Source: an uncultured Bacteroidales bacterium
GTDB taxonomy: Bacteria > Bacteroidota > Bacteroidia > Bacteroidales > Bacteroidaceae
Reading direction: 5' to 3'
Assembly (NCBI GenBank): GCA_945871755.1
Contig: CAMBWV010000080.1
Location: 1-5,762 of the forward strand
Length of the DNA stretch: 5,762 bases
A program made the position numbers and the translations under genes. Shown here one piece after another: positions 1-5,653 of this stretch (position 1 is its first letter; each line of letters begins with the position of its first letter). The notes beneath the pieces are model-generated. The model saw only the letters and a program-made list of their open reading frames with translations. It did not search any database and was not told the origin of the DNA.

Positions 1-155
1 ATGAAGTTGACGGCATCGGGAGTGACGAGTTCGGCGGCCATGATGAGGTCGCCCTCGTTCTCGCGGTCTTCGTCGTCAACGACAATGACGAATTTGCCGG
101 CCTTGAAATCTTGTATTGCCTCTTCGATGGAGGACAGGGGATTGTTGGTAGCCAT
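1..155 (-). CDS. ribBA: 3,4-dihydroxy-2-butanone 4-phosphate synthase (RibB domain, likely bifunctional RibBA), 5' end only
   Basis: The first 51 codons of a riboflavin synthesis enzyme are present; the rest lies beyond the left edge. The RibB domain converts ribulose 5-phosphate to 3,4-dihydroxy-2-butanone 4-phosphate plus formate in the cytoplasm, the four-carbon precursor of lumazine. The visible protein begins [20 protein letters not shown] and carries the acidic family signature [10 protein letters not shown] at residues 27-36, which holds metal- and substrate-binding residues, followed by [15 protein letters not shown]. In Bacteroidales this domain is usually fused to a C-terminal GTP cyclohydrolase II domain (RibBA, about 400 residues), but the fusion cannot be seen here. 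The ATG at 153-155 is the only sensible start; upstream is A/T-rich with no strong Shine-Dalgarno. It lies 57 nt downstream of the permease gene on the same strand, with no terminator between them, so co-transcription is likely. Confidence 0.93.
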   Translation of the reverse strand, partial: MATNNPLSSIEEAIQDFKAGKFVIVVDDEDRENEGDLIMAAELVTPDAVNF

Positions 156-212
156 AAGGATATATCGTTTCTAGGTTTTTCGGTAATTATCGGGGGAATA
201 GGCGCACGGGGG

Positions 213-2123
213 TTAGAGGCCTTCTTGCTCTATGCGTTGGATGATTTTCTCGTTGGAGGCGATAATCTGTTTCAGATCGCGGAGTAGGCGTAGGCGGAAG
301 TGCCAGATGCGCCACCAGAGCAGCAGACCAAGCGGCAGCAGCAGACCTGCGGCAATATTTCGCCGTCGCCCGTTGAAGGGAGTTACGTGCGCGCGCGTAT
401 ATATAATAGGTTGGCGGTTGAGTTCCGCCAGGATATGTCGGTCGGTGGTGTTGGCCAGCATCTCCACGAGGCTTTCCAGCTCCTCGCCAATCTGCTCTAC
501 GTGTGTATCGGGCTCGTAGCGGAAGAAGATGCGGAGATAGCTGGGTGCATGGGCCAGTTTCTTCTGACTGAGATAGTCTTGGCAGTCGGCCGAAAGCCTT
601 TGCAGACGCTCCTTGGCCTCGGCATAGTTCGGGTCGTGGATAATCACTTCCTTGCGAGCCAGGTGGCGCTTCGTGCGCAGGCCCAGCAGGCGACGGAAGA
701 ACTGCATATATACTTCGGCATTGAACACCACGGAATCGTTGTTGGCCTTGTACGTCAACCACATGCCGAGCGGGGTCAGCACGGCCGTGCTCAGCCACAT
801 GCCAAAGCGCATATCCCACACGCCATCGCGGGCCATCTTCGTGCTCGACGTGTCGATGATGTAGTAAATAATGAAGATGAAAACGGAGATAACCGTCGGC
901 ATTCCCAGTCCGCCCTTGCGAATGATGGCTCCCAGCGGCGCACCGATAAAGAAGAAGATGAGGCAGGCCAGCGAGAGGGTGAACTTCCTGTGCCACTCGC
1001 GCCAGTGTTGGCGGATGAGTTTGTTGGTGTCGCCCGTAAACATGCCGCGCCCTTCCCATTCCATTTGGTTGGAGGCCGTCGTCATCTTACACGTTTGGAG
1101 GGCTGTCTGCATATTTTCAGCAGAGGCATTGGCCACAATCTCATCGAAAGTGCCGTGATTCTTGCTCTTCAGGCGCTTCGCCACGGCCACAGAGTCGTTC
1201 TTCTGAATGGCACGCAAGGATAGGAAGCGCGTTTCGGCCATCTGCTTATTCTCGCGGCTCAAGCTGTCAATGACGTGGTTCATCGAATCCACGCTAGCTT
1301 CGATTTCTAGGAGGTTTTTGGTTTCAGGTCGGTTGCGCAGCATGGCCGCGTCCATTAGACTGAAATTGCTGTCGAAGTCAATAATCAGGTGCTTGTAGCC
1401 AAAAGTTTCGCGGTCGAAGGGCACGGAGGTTTTCCCTAGCGCGGCCCCGCCTTGCGATTGCAGATTCTCAAATTGTTCACCGCTCCAGAGGTCGAGCGTC
1501 AGGTGCATCTTGTCGGCCGCCATCTCCAATCGTCCTGAATCGGCCAGCACAATCTGCGCGCGGTCAAAGCCCTGGTCCGTCTTGTAGATGATGAGTTGGT
1601 AGAGCATGCCCGTCTCCACGTTTTTCTTCTGCACGTAGATATTGACGTTCGGCACACCGTTGTAGAACACGCCCTCGGGAATCTCCACCGCAGGCGATGC
1701 CTGTTTCATGCTAATGAGCAACGTGCGCATACTGATGGTAGCCTCGGGCGCCGTCTTGTTCTGGAAATAAAACGATACGCCCATCACCATCATTACCGTA
1801 ATCATGATGGGGCGCATCACGCGTAGCAGCGAAACACCTGCCGCCTTCATGGAGAGCAGTTCCAGGTCTTCGCCCATATTTCCGAAGGTAATCAGCGAGG
1901 CCAGCAGTACGGCCAGCGGTAGCGAGGTGGGAATGAGCGAGAGGCCCATATACCAGAAGAACTGCATCAGTATGGTTAGCGTCAGTCCCTTACCCACCAG
2001 CTCGTCAATATAGCGCCAAGTGAACTGCATCATGAAGACAAACAGACAGATAAAGAACGCTGCCACGAAGAGTAGCAGGAACTTTCTGAGAATGTATGCG
2101 TCAAGTTTTTTGATGATATACAT
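213..2123 (-). CDS. lptF/lptG: LptF/LptG family permease (YjgP/YjgQ), LPS export ABC transporter membrane subunit
   Basis: Inner-membrane subunit of the LptB2FG transporter, which extracts lipopolysaccharide from the inner membrane and passes it to the periplasmic bridge. From the ATG at 2121-2123 the product is 636 residues. Predicted membrane segments lie at about 14-34 (LLLFVAAFFICLFVFMM), 56-80, 104-120, 382-401, 406-426, 436-456 and 588-606. After the second comes the family-typical stretch GEDLELLSMKAAGVSLLRV, the cytoplasmic coupling region. A soluble periplasmic part (about 122-378) matches the expected jellyroll position. Proteobacterial LptF/LptG have about 360 residues; the extra length here is a larger periplasmic region and a C-terminal extension of about 170 residues ending in another hydrophobic segment, which I recall as usual in Bacteroidetes. 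Two codons upstream is an in-frame TTG; the ATG is preferred. LptF and LptG cannot be told apart here. A -7 box lies about 35 bp upstream, and ribBA follows. Confidence 0.93.
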   Translation of the reverse strand: MYIIKKLDAYILRKFLLLFVAAFFICLFVFMMQFTWRYIDELVGKGLTLTILMQFFWYMGLSLIPTSLPLAVLLASLITFGNMGEDLELLSMKAAGVSLLRVMRPIMITVMMVMGVSFYFQNKTAPEATISMRTLLISMKQASPAVEIPEGVFYNGVPNVNIYVQKKNVETGMLYQLIIYKTDQGFDRAQIVLADSGRLEMAADKMHLTLDLWSGEQFENLQSQGGAALGKTSVPFDRETFGYKHLIIDFDSNFSLMDAAMLRNRPETKNLLEIEASVDSMNHVIDSLSRENKQMAETRFLSLRAIQKNDSVAVAKRLKSKNHGTFDEIVANASAENMQTALQTCKMTTASNQMEWEGRGMFTGDTNKLIRQHWREWHRKFTLSLACLIFFFIGAPLGAIIRKGGLGMPTVISVFIFIIYYIIDTSSTKMARDGVWDMRFGMWLSTAVLTPLGMWLTYKANNDSVVFNAEVYMQFFRRLLGLRTKRHLARKEVIIHDPNYAEAKERLQRLSADCQDYLSQKKLAHAPSYLRIFFRYEPDTHVEQIGEELESLVEMLANTTDRHILAELNRQPIIYTRAHVTPFNGRRRNIAAGLLLPLGLLLWWRIWHFRLRLLRDLKQIIASNEKIIQRIEQEGL

Positions 2124-2157
2124 GGGCAATGGCCGAAGCCGCTATAATTTTCCAGGG

Positions 2158-2165
2158 CAAAGGTA
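2158..2165 (-). promoter_or_regulatory. Bacteroidetes-type -7 box for the permease (-ribBA) transcript
   Basis: On the minus strand this reads TACCTTTG, an exact match to the Bacteroidetes -7 consensus TAnnTTTG. It lies 34 nt upstream of the permease ATG, predicting a leader of roughly 25-30 nt. I do not see a TTTG -33 element at the expected 19-21 bp further upstream, so only half of the promoter is canonical. The position, just before a long gene with no other candidate, supports it. Confidence 0.55.
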
Positions 2166-2290
2166 CGAAAAATTCGCCACACTCAGTATGGACATCCCGC
2201 GAAATACTTTATCCAAGCGAACGAACCAGACAACAAGCAGAATCGCAGTTTTCCTTATCCGTATCTACCATGCGCTATATAGTCTATAGA

Positions 2291-2353
2291 GTGTCATTTT
2301 CGGCTTCACGGGTGCTGTTTTCGTTATCACGAGTACCATTTTCCCCGTCACGA
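2291..2353. repeat. degenerate 21-bp tandem repeat, three units
   Basis: Three consecutive 21-bp units at 2291-2311, 2312-2332 and 2333-2353, with a fourth fading out after 2354. Each starts with GT, has CATTTTC or TGTTTTC near the middle and ends TCACGA or TCACGG. Because the unit is seven codons long, several frames give a heptapeptide repeat. On the minus strand one frame reads TRDGENG, TRDNENS, TREAEND; on the plus strand one reads RVSFSAS, RVLFSLS, RVPFSPS. Neither frame has a convincing start and gene context. The array begins about 10 bp beyond the stop codon of the ATP-binding pseudogene and may be a remnant of its former C-terminal end. The rest of the 240-bp gap (2124-2363) holds only the permease promoter. 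Confidence 0.6.
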
Positions 2354-2366
2354 GTATATTTAGCTA

Positions 2367-2858
2367 GCCTTTTTCAACCTTTGGGCCTACAAGCCAGTAT
2401 CCTTTTGTTCCATTGCCAATAAACTTAAGTCGCTTCATGCCTGCGATATGTCGCTTGATGGTTCTAGAGGATAAGCCTGCTAATGCCGCCAGTTCGTCAC
2501 TAGTCATCTTTGGATGAACGGCCAATTGGTACGCTATCCATTCGTCTAAATCCTCACCGCGTAGCTTACCACGAGGGACATCCCGGGGGACATTTCGAGG
2601 GACATCCCGAGGGACATTTTGAGGGACATTTTGGGTGTCGCCATTAGTGCTATCGGATTTTCTCCTTTCCACCTTCGGGCCTACAGCCCAATAACCATTT
2701 GAGCTATTGCCGACAAATGTAAGTCTCTGCATACTAGCAATATGTCGCTTGATAGTCTTGGATGATAAACTTGATAATTTCGCTAAATCCTCGGTAGTCA
2801 TCTTGGGATGAACAGCTAATTGGTAAGCAATCCATTCGTCCAATTCCTCGCCGCGCAG
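2367..2858 (-). repeat. duplicated winged-helix domain (two 66-codon copies, 294 bp apart)
   Basis: Copy B (2661-2858, N-terminal) and copy A (2367-2564, C-terminal) align without gaps over 66 codons at a constant offset of 294 bp. Both begin LRGE[ED]LDEWIAYQLAVHPK, contain a helix-turn-helix core LSS[KR]TIKRHIA and end GYW-VGPKVE. By eye about 48 of 66 residues are identical. The duplication also includes the upstream tetrapeptide linker, so the duplicated module is about 98 codons. Divergence between the copies means the duplication is not recent. Confidence 0.9.
2575..2634. repeat. 12-bp minisatellite, five units, coding a tetrapeptide linker
   Basis: Five tandem 12-bp units at 2575, 2587, 2599, 2611 and 2623, each GGGACAT followed by CCCGG, TTCGA, CCCGA, TTTGA or TTTGG on the plus strand. 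Read in the pseudogene frame they encode QNVP, QNVP, RDVP, RNVP, RDVP between the two winged-helix domains. Such units expand and contract easily by slippage or recombination without shifting the frame. Confidence 0.92.
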
Positions 2859-2868
2859 CCTGCCCAGA

Positions 2869-2916
2869 GTGACATCTCGAGTGACATCCCGAGTGACATT
2901 TTGTGGGACATTTCGA
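2869..2916. repeat. 12-bp minisatellite, four units, coding a tetrapeptide linker
   Basis: Four tandem 12-bp units at 2869, 2881, 2893 and 2905. Three start GTGACAT and the last GGGACAT. In the pseudogene frame they encode RNVP, QNVT, RDVT, RDVT, placed between the ATPase-like part and the first winged helix. It is the paralogue of the five-unit array at 2575-2634; Thr replaces Pro at the fourth position in most units. Confidence 0.9.
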
Positions 2917-3446
2917 CTATCATGAGTGTCCCCTTGGGTGTTATTATTCAAATACTGGCCTTCCGCTTCTCCGTGTTCCTCCTGCCATACCTTTATCATG
3001 TTTGGGAAGGTTACCGTAAACTGCGACCTGTCGGAGTAGAAGGTGGGTAGCATACGTTTGCTGAAGAAGGGTAGCGCTTTGTAGGGGTCAAGGATTTTTC
3101 CCATGCCTGAACCCTTTCGCTCCATATAACCCAGTTGGGCAAAGATGTCGGCAATGACGGGGTTGCGGCGGATGGACGGGATGCTCTCAAGATTCATATC
3201 CTGTATGATATGTCCCTCGGGCATGGAGCCAGGGGAATAGATGACCAAGCGGTCATCGTACATATCCACATGCACCTCGCTGCCCAAAATGAGGTAGCAG
3301 ACAACCGCCCGCACCATTGGCAAAGGCACTCACGCTCTTCAGCCAATTTTTCACCTTGCGGCGTTCCACCTCCTGCTTCTTGTCATATTCCGTCGCTTCA
3401 CCGATGTATTTCTGGATGTCCATTGTTCAGGTCTTGTTAAGGTTGG

Positions 3447-3472
3447 TTCCGCCCCCATCGTCAGGGGCGGAA
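3447..3472. repeat. perfect inverted repeat, 9-bp arms, upstream of the AlbA_2 pseudogene
   Basis: TTCCGCCCC (3447-3455) and GGGGCGGAA (3464-3472) are perfect reverse complements with an 8-nt loop. The element lies 24-49 nt upstream of the pseudogene ATG on its coding strand. No T-run follows on either strand, so it is not a standard terminator. It could be a leader hairpin or an operator-like dyad; the function is unknown. Confidence 0.65.
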
Positions 3473-3521
3473 AGTCTAAGCAGCCGCAAGTTACGATAAA
3501 AAAATGAAAGGTGGGGTAGTG

Positions 3522-3561
3522 CTGGGGAAGAAATGCTGCCGCTTGGTGTTTTCTTCCCCAG
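3522..3561. repeat. perfect inverted repeat, 12-bp arms, with a competing downstream partner
   Basis: CTGGGGAAGAAA (3522-3533) and TTTCTTCCCCAG (3550-3561) pair perfectly over 12 bp around a 16-nt loop. The left arm's GCTGGGG (3521-3527) can alternatively pair with CCCCAGC at 3569-3575, so two exclusive structures are possible. Neither strand has a following T-run. The element lies about 190 bp upstream of the rpoD promoter's -33 box, so it is outside the rpoD transcript predicted from that promoter. Confidence 0.7.
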
Positions 3562-3748
3562 TCGCCAGCCCCAGCAAGGCTATCTCTGGGATATTTGGGT
3601 GGGTGGATTTTGAATTTTCTGGGCTGCTTGAAAATTTTGCGATTGGGGGTTTCTGCCCCTTGTGCCTTGAATATCTTGCTATCTACCTCTCAAAATCCGA
3701 TAAAAATGTGAATAATCGGGGGGTAGGGGATGAAAAAATAGGCTTGGA

Positions 3749-3780
3749 TTTGGCTGAAATATTGGAAAATACTACTTTTG
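3749..3780 (+). promoter_or_regulatory. rpoD promoter, Bacteroidetes primary-sigma consensus (TTTG-N20-TAnnTTTG)
   Basis: A -33 box TTTG at 3749-3752 is followed after exactly 20 bp by TACTTTTG at 3773-3780, a full match to the -7 consensus TAnnTTTG with canonical spacing. Transcription should start about 3784-3788, giving a leader of only about 12-16 nt before the rpoD ATG at 3800. The promoter type is the one read by the rpoD product itself, so the gene probably supports its own expression. Confidence 0.82.
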
Positions 3781-3799
3781 CAATTCAATTTGGGTTACT

Positions 3800-4660
3800 A
3801 TGCGACAACTAAAAATCAACAAAAGTATTACGAACCGCTCTAGCGCGGCTTTGGACAAGTATCTGGTGGAAATCGGACGCGAGGAATTGATCTCTACGGA
3901 CGAAGAGGTTGAACTCGCCCAGCGCATTCACCACGGTGACCGCGAAGCCCTAGAGCGACTGACGCGTGCCAACCTTCGCTTTGTCGTTTCTGTGGCAAAG
4001 CAATACCAGAATCAGGGCTTGGCACTCAACGACCTGATTGACGAAGGTAACCTAGGCCTCATCAAGGCTGCACAGAAGTTTGACGAAACCCGTGGTTTCA
4101 AATTCATCAGTTACGCCGTGTGGTGGATACGCCAGAGTATCCTGCAAGCCATCTCCGAGCAGAGCCGCATCGTGCGTATGCCCCTCAACCAGGTAGGTTT
4201 CCAGAGTAAACTCACGAAGGCTATCGTGAACTTCGAGCAGGAATTTGAGCGCCGTCCTTCCGTTCAGGAATTGGCCGACATCCTCGAAACGGACGTGAGC
4301 AAGGTGCAGGAAGCACTGGGTACGAACGGCAAGAAGGTGAGTGTGGACGCTCCGTTCCAGGACGACGATTCCAATTCGCTCATCGACATCATGACGGACG
4401 AATCTGCCCCTGGCACCGACAACCTCATGGAGAAGGAATCCCTTTCCTCCGACCTCGAGGCTGCCCTCTCCCGTCTGGGCGAGCGCGAAGCACAGGTGCT
4501 GAAGATGCTCTTCGGCATCGGTCGCAACGAGATGACGGCCGAAGAAGTGGCCAACTCGCTCAATCTCACCCGCGAGCGCGTACGTCAAATCAAGGAGCGT
4601 GCCCTCCGTCGTCTGCGCGAGAGCGACAACATCAACATCCTCATGAAATATCTCGGCTAA
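3800..4660 (+). CDS. rpoD: primary RNA polymerase sigma factor (RpoD/SigA, Bacteroidetes type)
   Basis: The 286-residue housekeeping sigma factor directs core RNA polymerase to promoters. It starts MRQLKINKSITNRSS and lacks region 1.1, as is normal for the roughly 290-residue primary sigma of Bacteroidetes. Region 1.2 spans about 16-50 (ALDKYLVEIGREELISTDEE). Region 2 spans about 54-128: core binding and -10 recognition run through NLRFVVSVAKQY, DLIDEGNLGLIKAAQKFD and the melting helix FKFISYAVWWIRQSI. Region 3 follows to about 205, then an acidic linker (DDDSNSLIDIMTDE), then region 4 from about 222 with the helix-turn-helix LTRERVRQIKERALRRLR at 256-273. No residue looks broken. It is transcribed from a consensus promoter about 20 bp upstream and ends at a strong terminator 29 nt past the stop, so it appears monocistronic. 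The ATG has no clear Shine-Dalgarno, as is common in this phylum. Confidence 0.98.
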   Translation: MRQLKINKSITNRSSAALDKYLVEIGREELISTDEEVELAQRIHHGDREALERLTRANLRFVVSVAKQYQNQGLALNDLIDEGNLGLIKAAQKFDETRGFKFISYAVWWIRQSILQAISEQSRIVRMPLNQVGFQSKLTKAIVNFEQEFERRPSVQELADILETDVSKVQEALGTNGKKVSVDAPFQDDDSNSLIDIMTDESAPGTDNLMEKESLSSDLEAALSRLGEREAQVLKMLFGIGRNEMTAEEVANSLNLTRERVRQIKERALRRLRESDNINILMKYLG

Positions 4661-4688
4661 TCCCTTCGGCCGAATGATAAATAGCACC

Positions 4689-4723
4689 GCGGGCTGTGTC
4701 CAGCCGACACAGCCCGCTTTTTT
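4689..4723 (+). terminator. rho-independent terminator of rpoD
   Basis: GCGGGCTGTGTC (4689-4700) and GACACAGCCCGC (4706-4717) form a perfect 12-bp stem with a 5-nt loop (CAGCC), followed directly by six T residues. It starts 29 nt after the rpoD stop codon. A 10-bp palindrome TTCGGCCGAA (4665-4674) lies between the stop codon and the terminator. Confidence 0.95.
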
Positions 4724-4843
4724 CTGTTCACTGCAAATATGCCAACGGACTGCACCCTTTCGTCAAGCACGTTTCCCTATTACAGGCAAGGCGGCTCATC
4801 GGCATTGTCGGGATTTCCGTGCATAGGGCAATAGCCTAGCCAA

Positions 4844-4878
4844 TTTGTGATGGATTCCCAAAAATCTATGTAACTTTG
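4844..4878 (+). promoter_or_regulatory. putative methyltransferase promoter (-7 box TAACTTTG)
   Basis: TAACTTTG at 4871-4878 matches the -7 consensus TAnnTTTG exactly. The nearest upstream TTTG is at 4844-4847, giving a 23-bp spacer that is longer than the usual 19-21 bp, so the -33 assignment is uncertain. Transcription would begin around 4883-4887, leaving about 12-16 nt to the ATG at 4899, the same layout as at rpoD. The 147 bp between the rpoD terminator and this box show nothing else I can support. Confidence 0.6.
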
Positions 4879-4898
4879 TGGAAAAATCAAGACGTTTT

Positions 4899-5624
4899 AT
4901 GTTGTTAAAGGAACACCACGACCCGATGGGCGCTGCCATCTGGGATTATTTTCATTCGGAAGAGGCGCACCGCCTTGTCGTTCAATCGTCTATGTTTGAG
5001 GATGATGAGTTGCCTGCTGCTTGTCTTTTTCGCACGGAGGCCGAGATGCCTGCATGGGAGCAGACGGCCCTGCGGCTGTGTCGCGGCAGGGTACTGGATA
5101 TTGGCGCGGGGGCTGGTTGCCATAGCCTCGTGCTGCAGGAGCGCGGGCTGGACGTGACGGCTATCGACATTTCACCCCTTAGTGTGCAGACCATGCGCGA
5201 GCGTGGTGTGCGGCGGGCCTTTGCCGCGGACGTGATGGATGGCGCATGTGCGGATGTGGCAGGGCCCTTTGATACGCTGCTGCTCCTGATGAACGGCCTC
5301 GGCATCAGCGGACGCCTGCACCGCTTGCCCGCCTTTCTCAGCCGCCTAGCCGAACTGCTGGCACCCGATGGGCAGATACTGGCCGACTCGTCCGACATCC
5401 GCTATATCTATGAGGACGAGGACGGCACGTTCCTCTACGACGGCGACGGCTATTATGGCGAGGTGGACTATCAGATGGTGTATGGTCCTTGCCGCGGCCC
5501 GCGTTTCCATTGGCTATACGTTGACTTTGAGCGACTGCGCGAGGCTGCGACTGCCGTCGGACTGCAAGCCGAAATGCTAGAGGCAGGGCCTTCGCACGAA
5601 TATTTGGTGCGCTTGCACCGTTGA
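4899..5624 (+). CDS. class I SAM-dependent methyltransferase
   Basis: Predicted cytosolic Rossmann-fold methyltransferase of 241 residues from the ATG at 4899. An N-terminal helical part (HDPMGAAIWDYFHSEEAHRL) is followed by a conserved-looking stretch with MFEDDELP and LFRTEAEMP. Motif I, VLDIGAGAGCHSL, at about 65-77 binds the methionine part of S-adenosylmethionine, and the acidic end of strand 2 (TAIDIS, Asp at 90) binds the ribose. Motif IV is FDTLLLLMNGLGI at about 124-136, and DGQILADSSDIRY follows as a strand-5 region. The C-terminal part contains YEDEDGTFLYDGDGYYGEV and HWLYVDFE. The substrate cannot be read from the sequence; the family occurs widely in Bacteroidetes as an uncharacterised methyltransferase. 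An in-frame GTG at 4878 would add 7 residues, but it overlaps the -7 box and so would lie outside the mRNA. The gene has its own promoter and appears monocistronic. No clear terminator follows; instead there are palindromic repeats. Confidence 0.9.
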   Translation: MLLKEHHDPMGAAIWDYFHSEEAHRLVVQSSMFEDDELPAACLFRTEAEMPAWEQTALRLCRGRVLDIGAGAGCHSLVLQERGLDVTAIDISPLSVQTMRERGVRRAFAADVMDGACADVAGPFDTLLLLMNGLGISGRLHRLPAFLSRLAELLAPDGQILADSSDIRYIYEDEDGTFLYDGDGYYGEVDYQMVYGPCRGPRFHWLYVDFERLREAATAVGLQAEMLEAGPSHEYLVRLHR

Positions 5625-5653
5625 TGGGATATGCCATTTCAACGGTGAGAAAT

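Larger units (their letters stand above)
2364..3423 (-). pseudogene. AlbA_2 / RecG-like (HATPase_c_4) ATP-binding protein, internally deleted and frameshifted, with two winged-helix domains
   Basis: The gene starts at the ATG at 3421-3423 with MDIQKYIGEATEYDKKQEVE and continues to FANGAGGCLL (about residue 43), the classic N-terminal start of AlbA_2-domain proteins. That frame then runs into nonsense and stops at 3253-3255 (56 codons). From about 3295 a different frame carries YLILGSEVHVDMYDDR, SPGSMPEG, RRNPVIADIFAQLGY and ERKGSGMGKI, the C-terminal half of a HATPase_c_4 (RecG-like C-terminal) domain. Most of AlbA_2 and the first part of the ATPase domain, perhaps 250-280 codons judging from memory of intact relatives, are missing. 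The downstream frame stays open to 2364: a linker of RDVP/QNVT tetrapeptides, a winged helix, a second linker and a second winged helix ending GPKVEKG. Family members are proposed DNA-binding transcriptional regulators or ATPases often found in accessory regions. The sequence looks more A/T-rich than the flanking genes, hinting at acquisition. An internal GTG start for the C-terminal part is possible but unsupported. Confidence 0.85.
3424..3799. other. non-coding, hairpin-rich intergenic region between divergent pseudogene and rpoD
   Basis: This 376-bp stretch separates the minus-strand pseudogene from plus-strand rpoD. It contains two long inverted repeats (3447-3472 and 3522-3561, listed separately), a smaller AATTTTC/GAAAATT pair at 3613-3636 with a 10-nt loop, and a GGGG/CCCC pair at 3646-3659. 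The left part is rich in G and C runs and the right part is A/T-rich. The rpoD promoter occupies 3749-3780. A plus-strand frame is open from 3504 to 3812, but it overlaps the rpoD start and crosses the promoter and hairpins, so I do not call it a gene. No tRNA-like or known riboswitch pattern was recognised. Confidence 0.6.

Noticed and set aside
300..1223. Long plus-strand open frame (307 codons) opposite the permease gene
   Set aside because: It lies fully antisense to a clear LptF/LptG-type gene, and its product shows no domain or motif; its composition is that of a complementary-strand shadow. The minus-strand frame at 187-1059 is rejected for the same reason.
2127..2129. TTG as start codon of the permease
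   Set aside because: An ATG lies two codons downstream in the same frame and gives a normal N-terminus (MYIIKKLDAYILRKF); nothing favours the TTG.
2129..2422. Plus-strand frame of 97 codons with a RVxFSxS heptapeptide repeat
   Set aside because: It starts at the edge of the permease gene, runs antisense over its promoter and then into the pseudogene's 3' end. The heptapeptide pattern follows automatically from the 21-bp unit length.
2364..3329. Intact 321-codon gene for the ATP-binding/winged-helix protein
   Set aside because: It would have to start at a GTG inside the frame-shifted N-terminal coding region and would contain only part of the ATPase fold. The preserved AlbA_2 N-terminus just upstream, in another frame, shows that it is the remainder of a larger gene.
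3447..3561. Intrinsic terminators in the region upstream of rpoD
   Set aside because: The two hairpins are not followed by a T-run on either strand, unlike the clear terminator at 4689-4723.
3504..3812. Plus-strand frame of 102 codons upstream of and overlapping the rpoD start
   Set aside because: It crosses two inverted repeats and the rpoD promoter, lacks a promoter of its own and recognisable motifs, and the overlap would be odd for a gene ahead of rpoD.
4052..4687. Minus-strand open frame (211 codons) opposite rpoD
   Set aside because: Antisense shadow of a highly conserved gene, without promoter or recognisable protein features.
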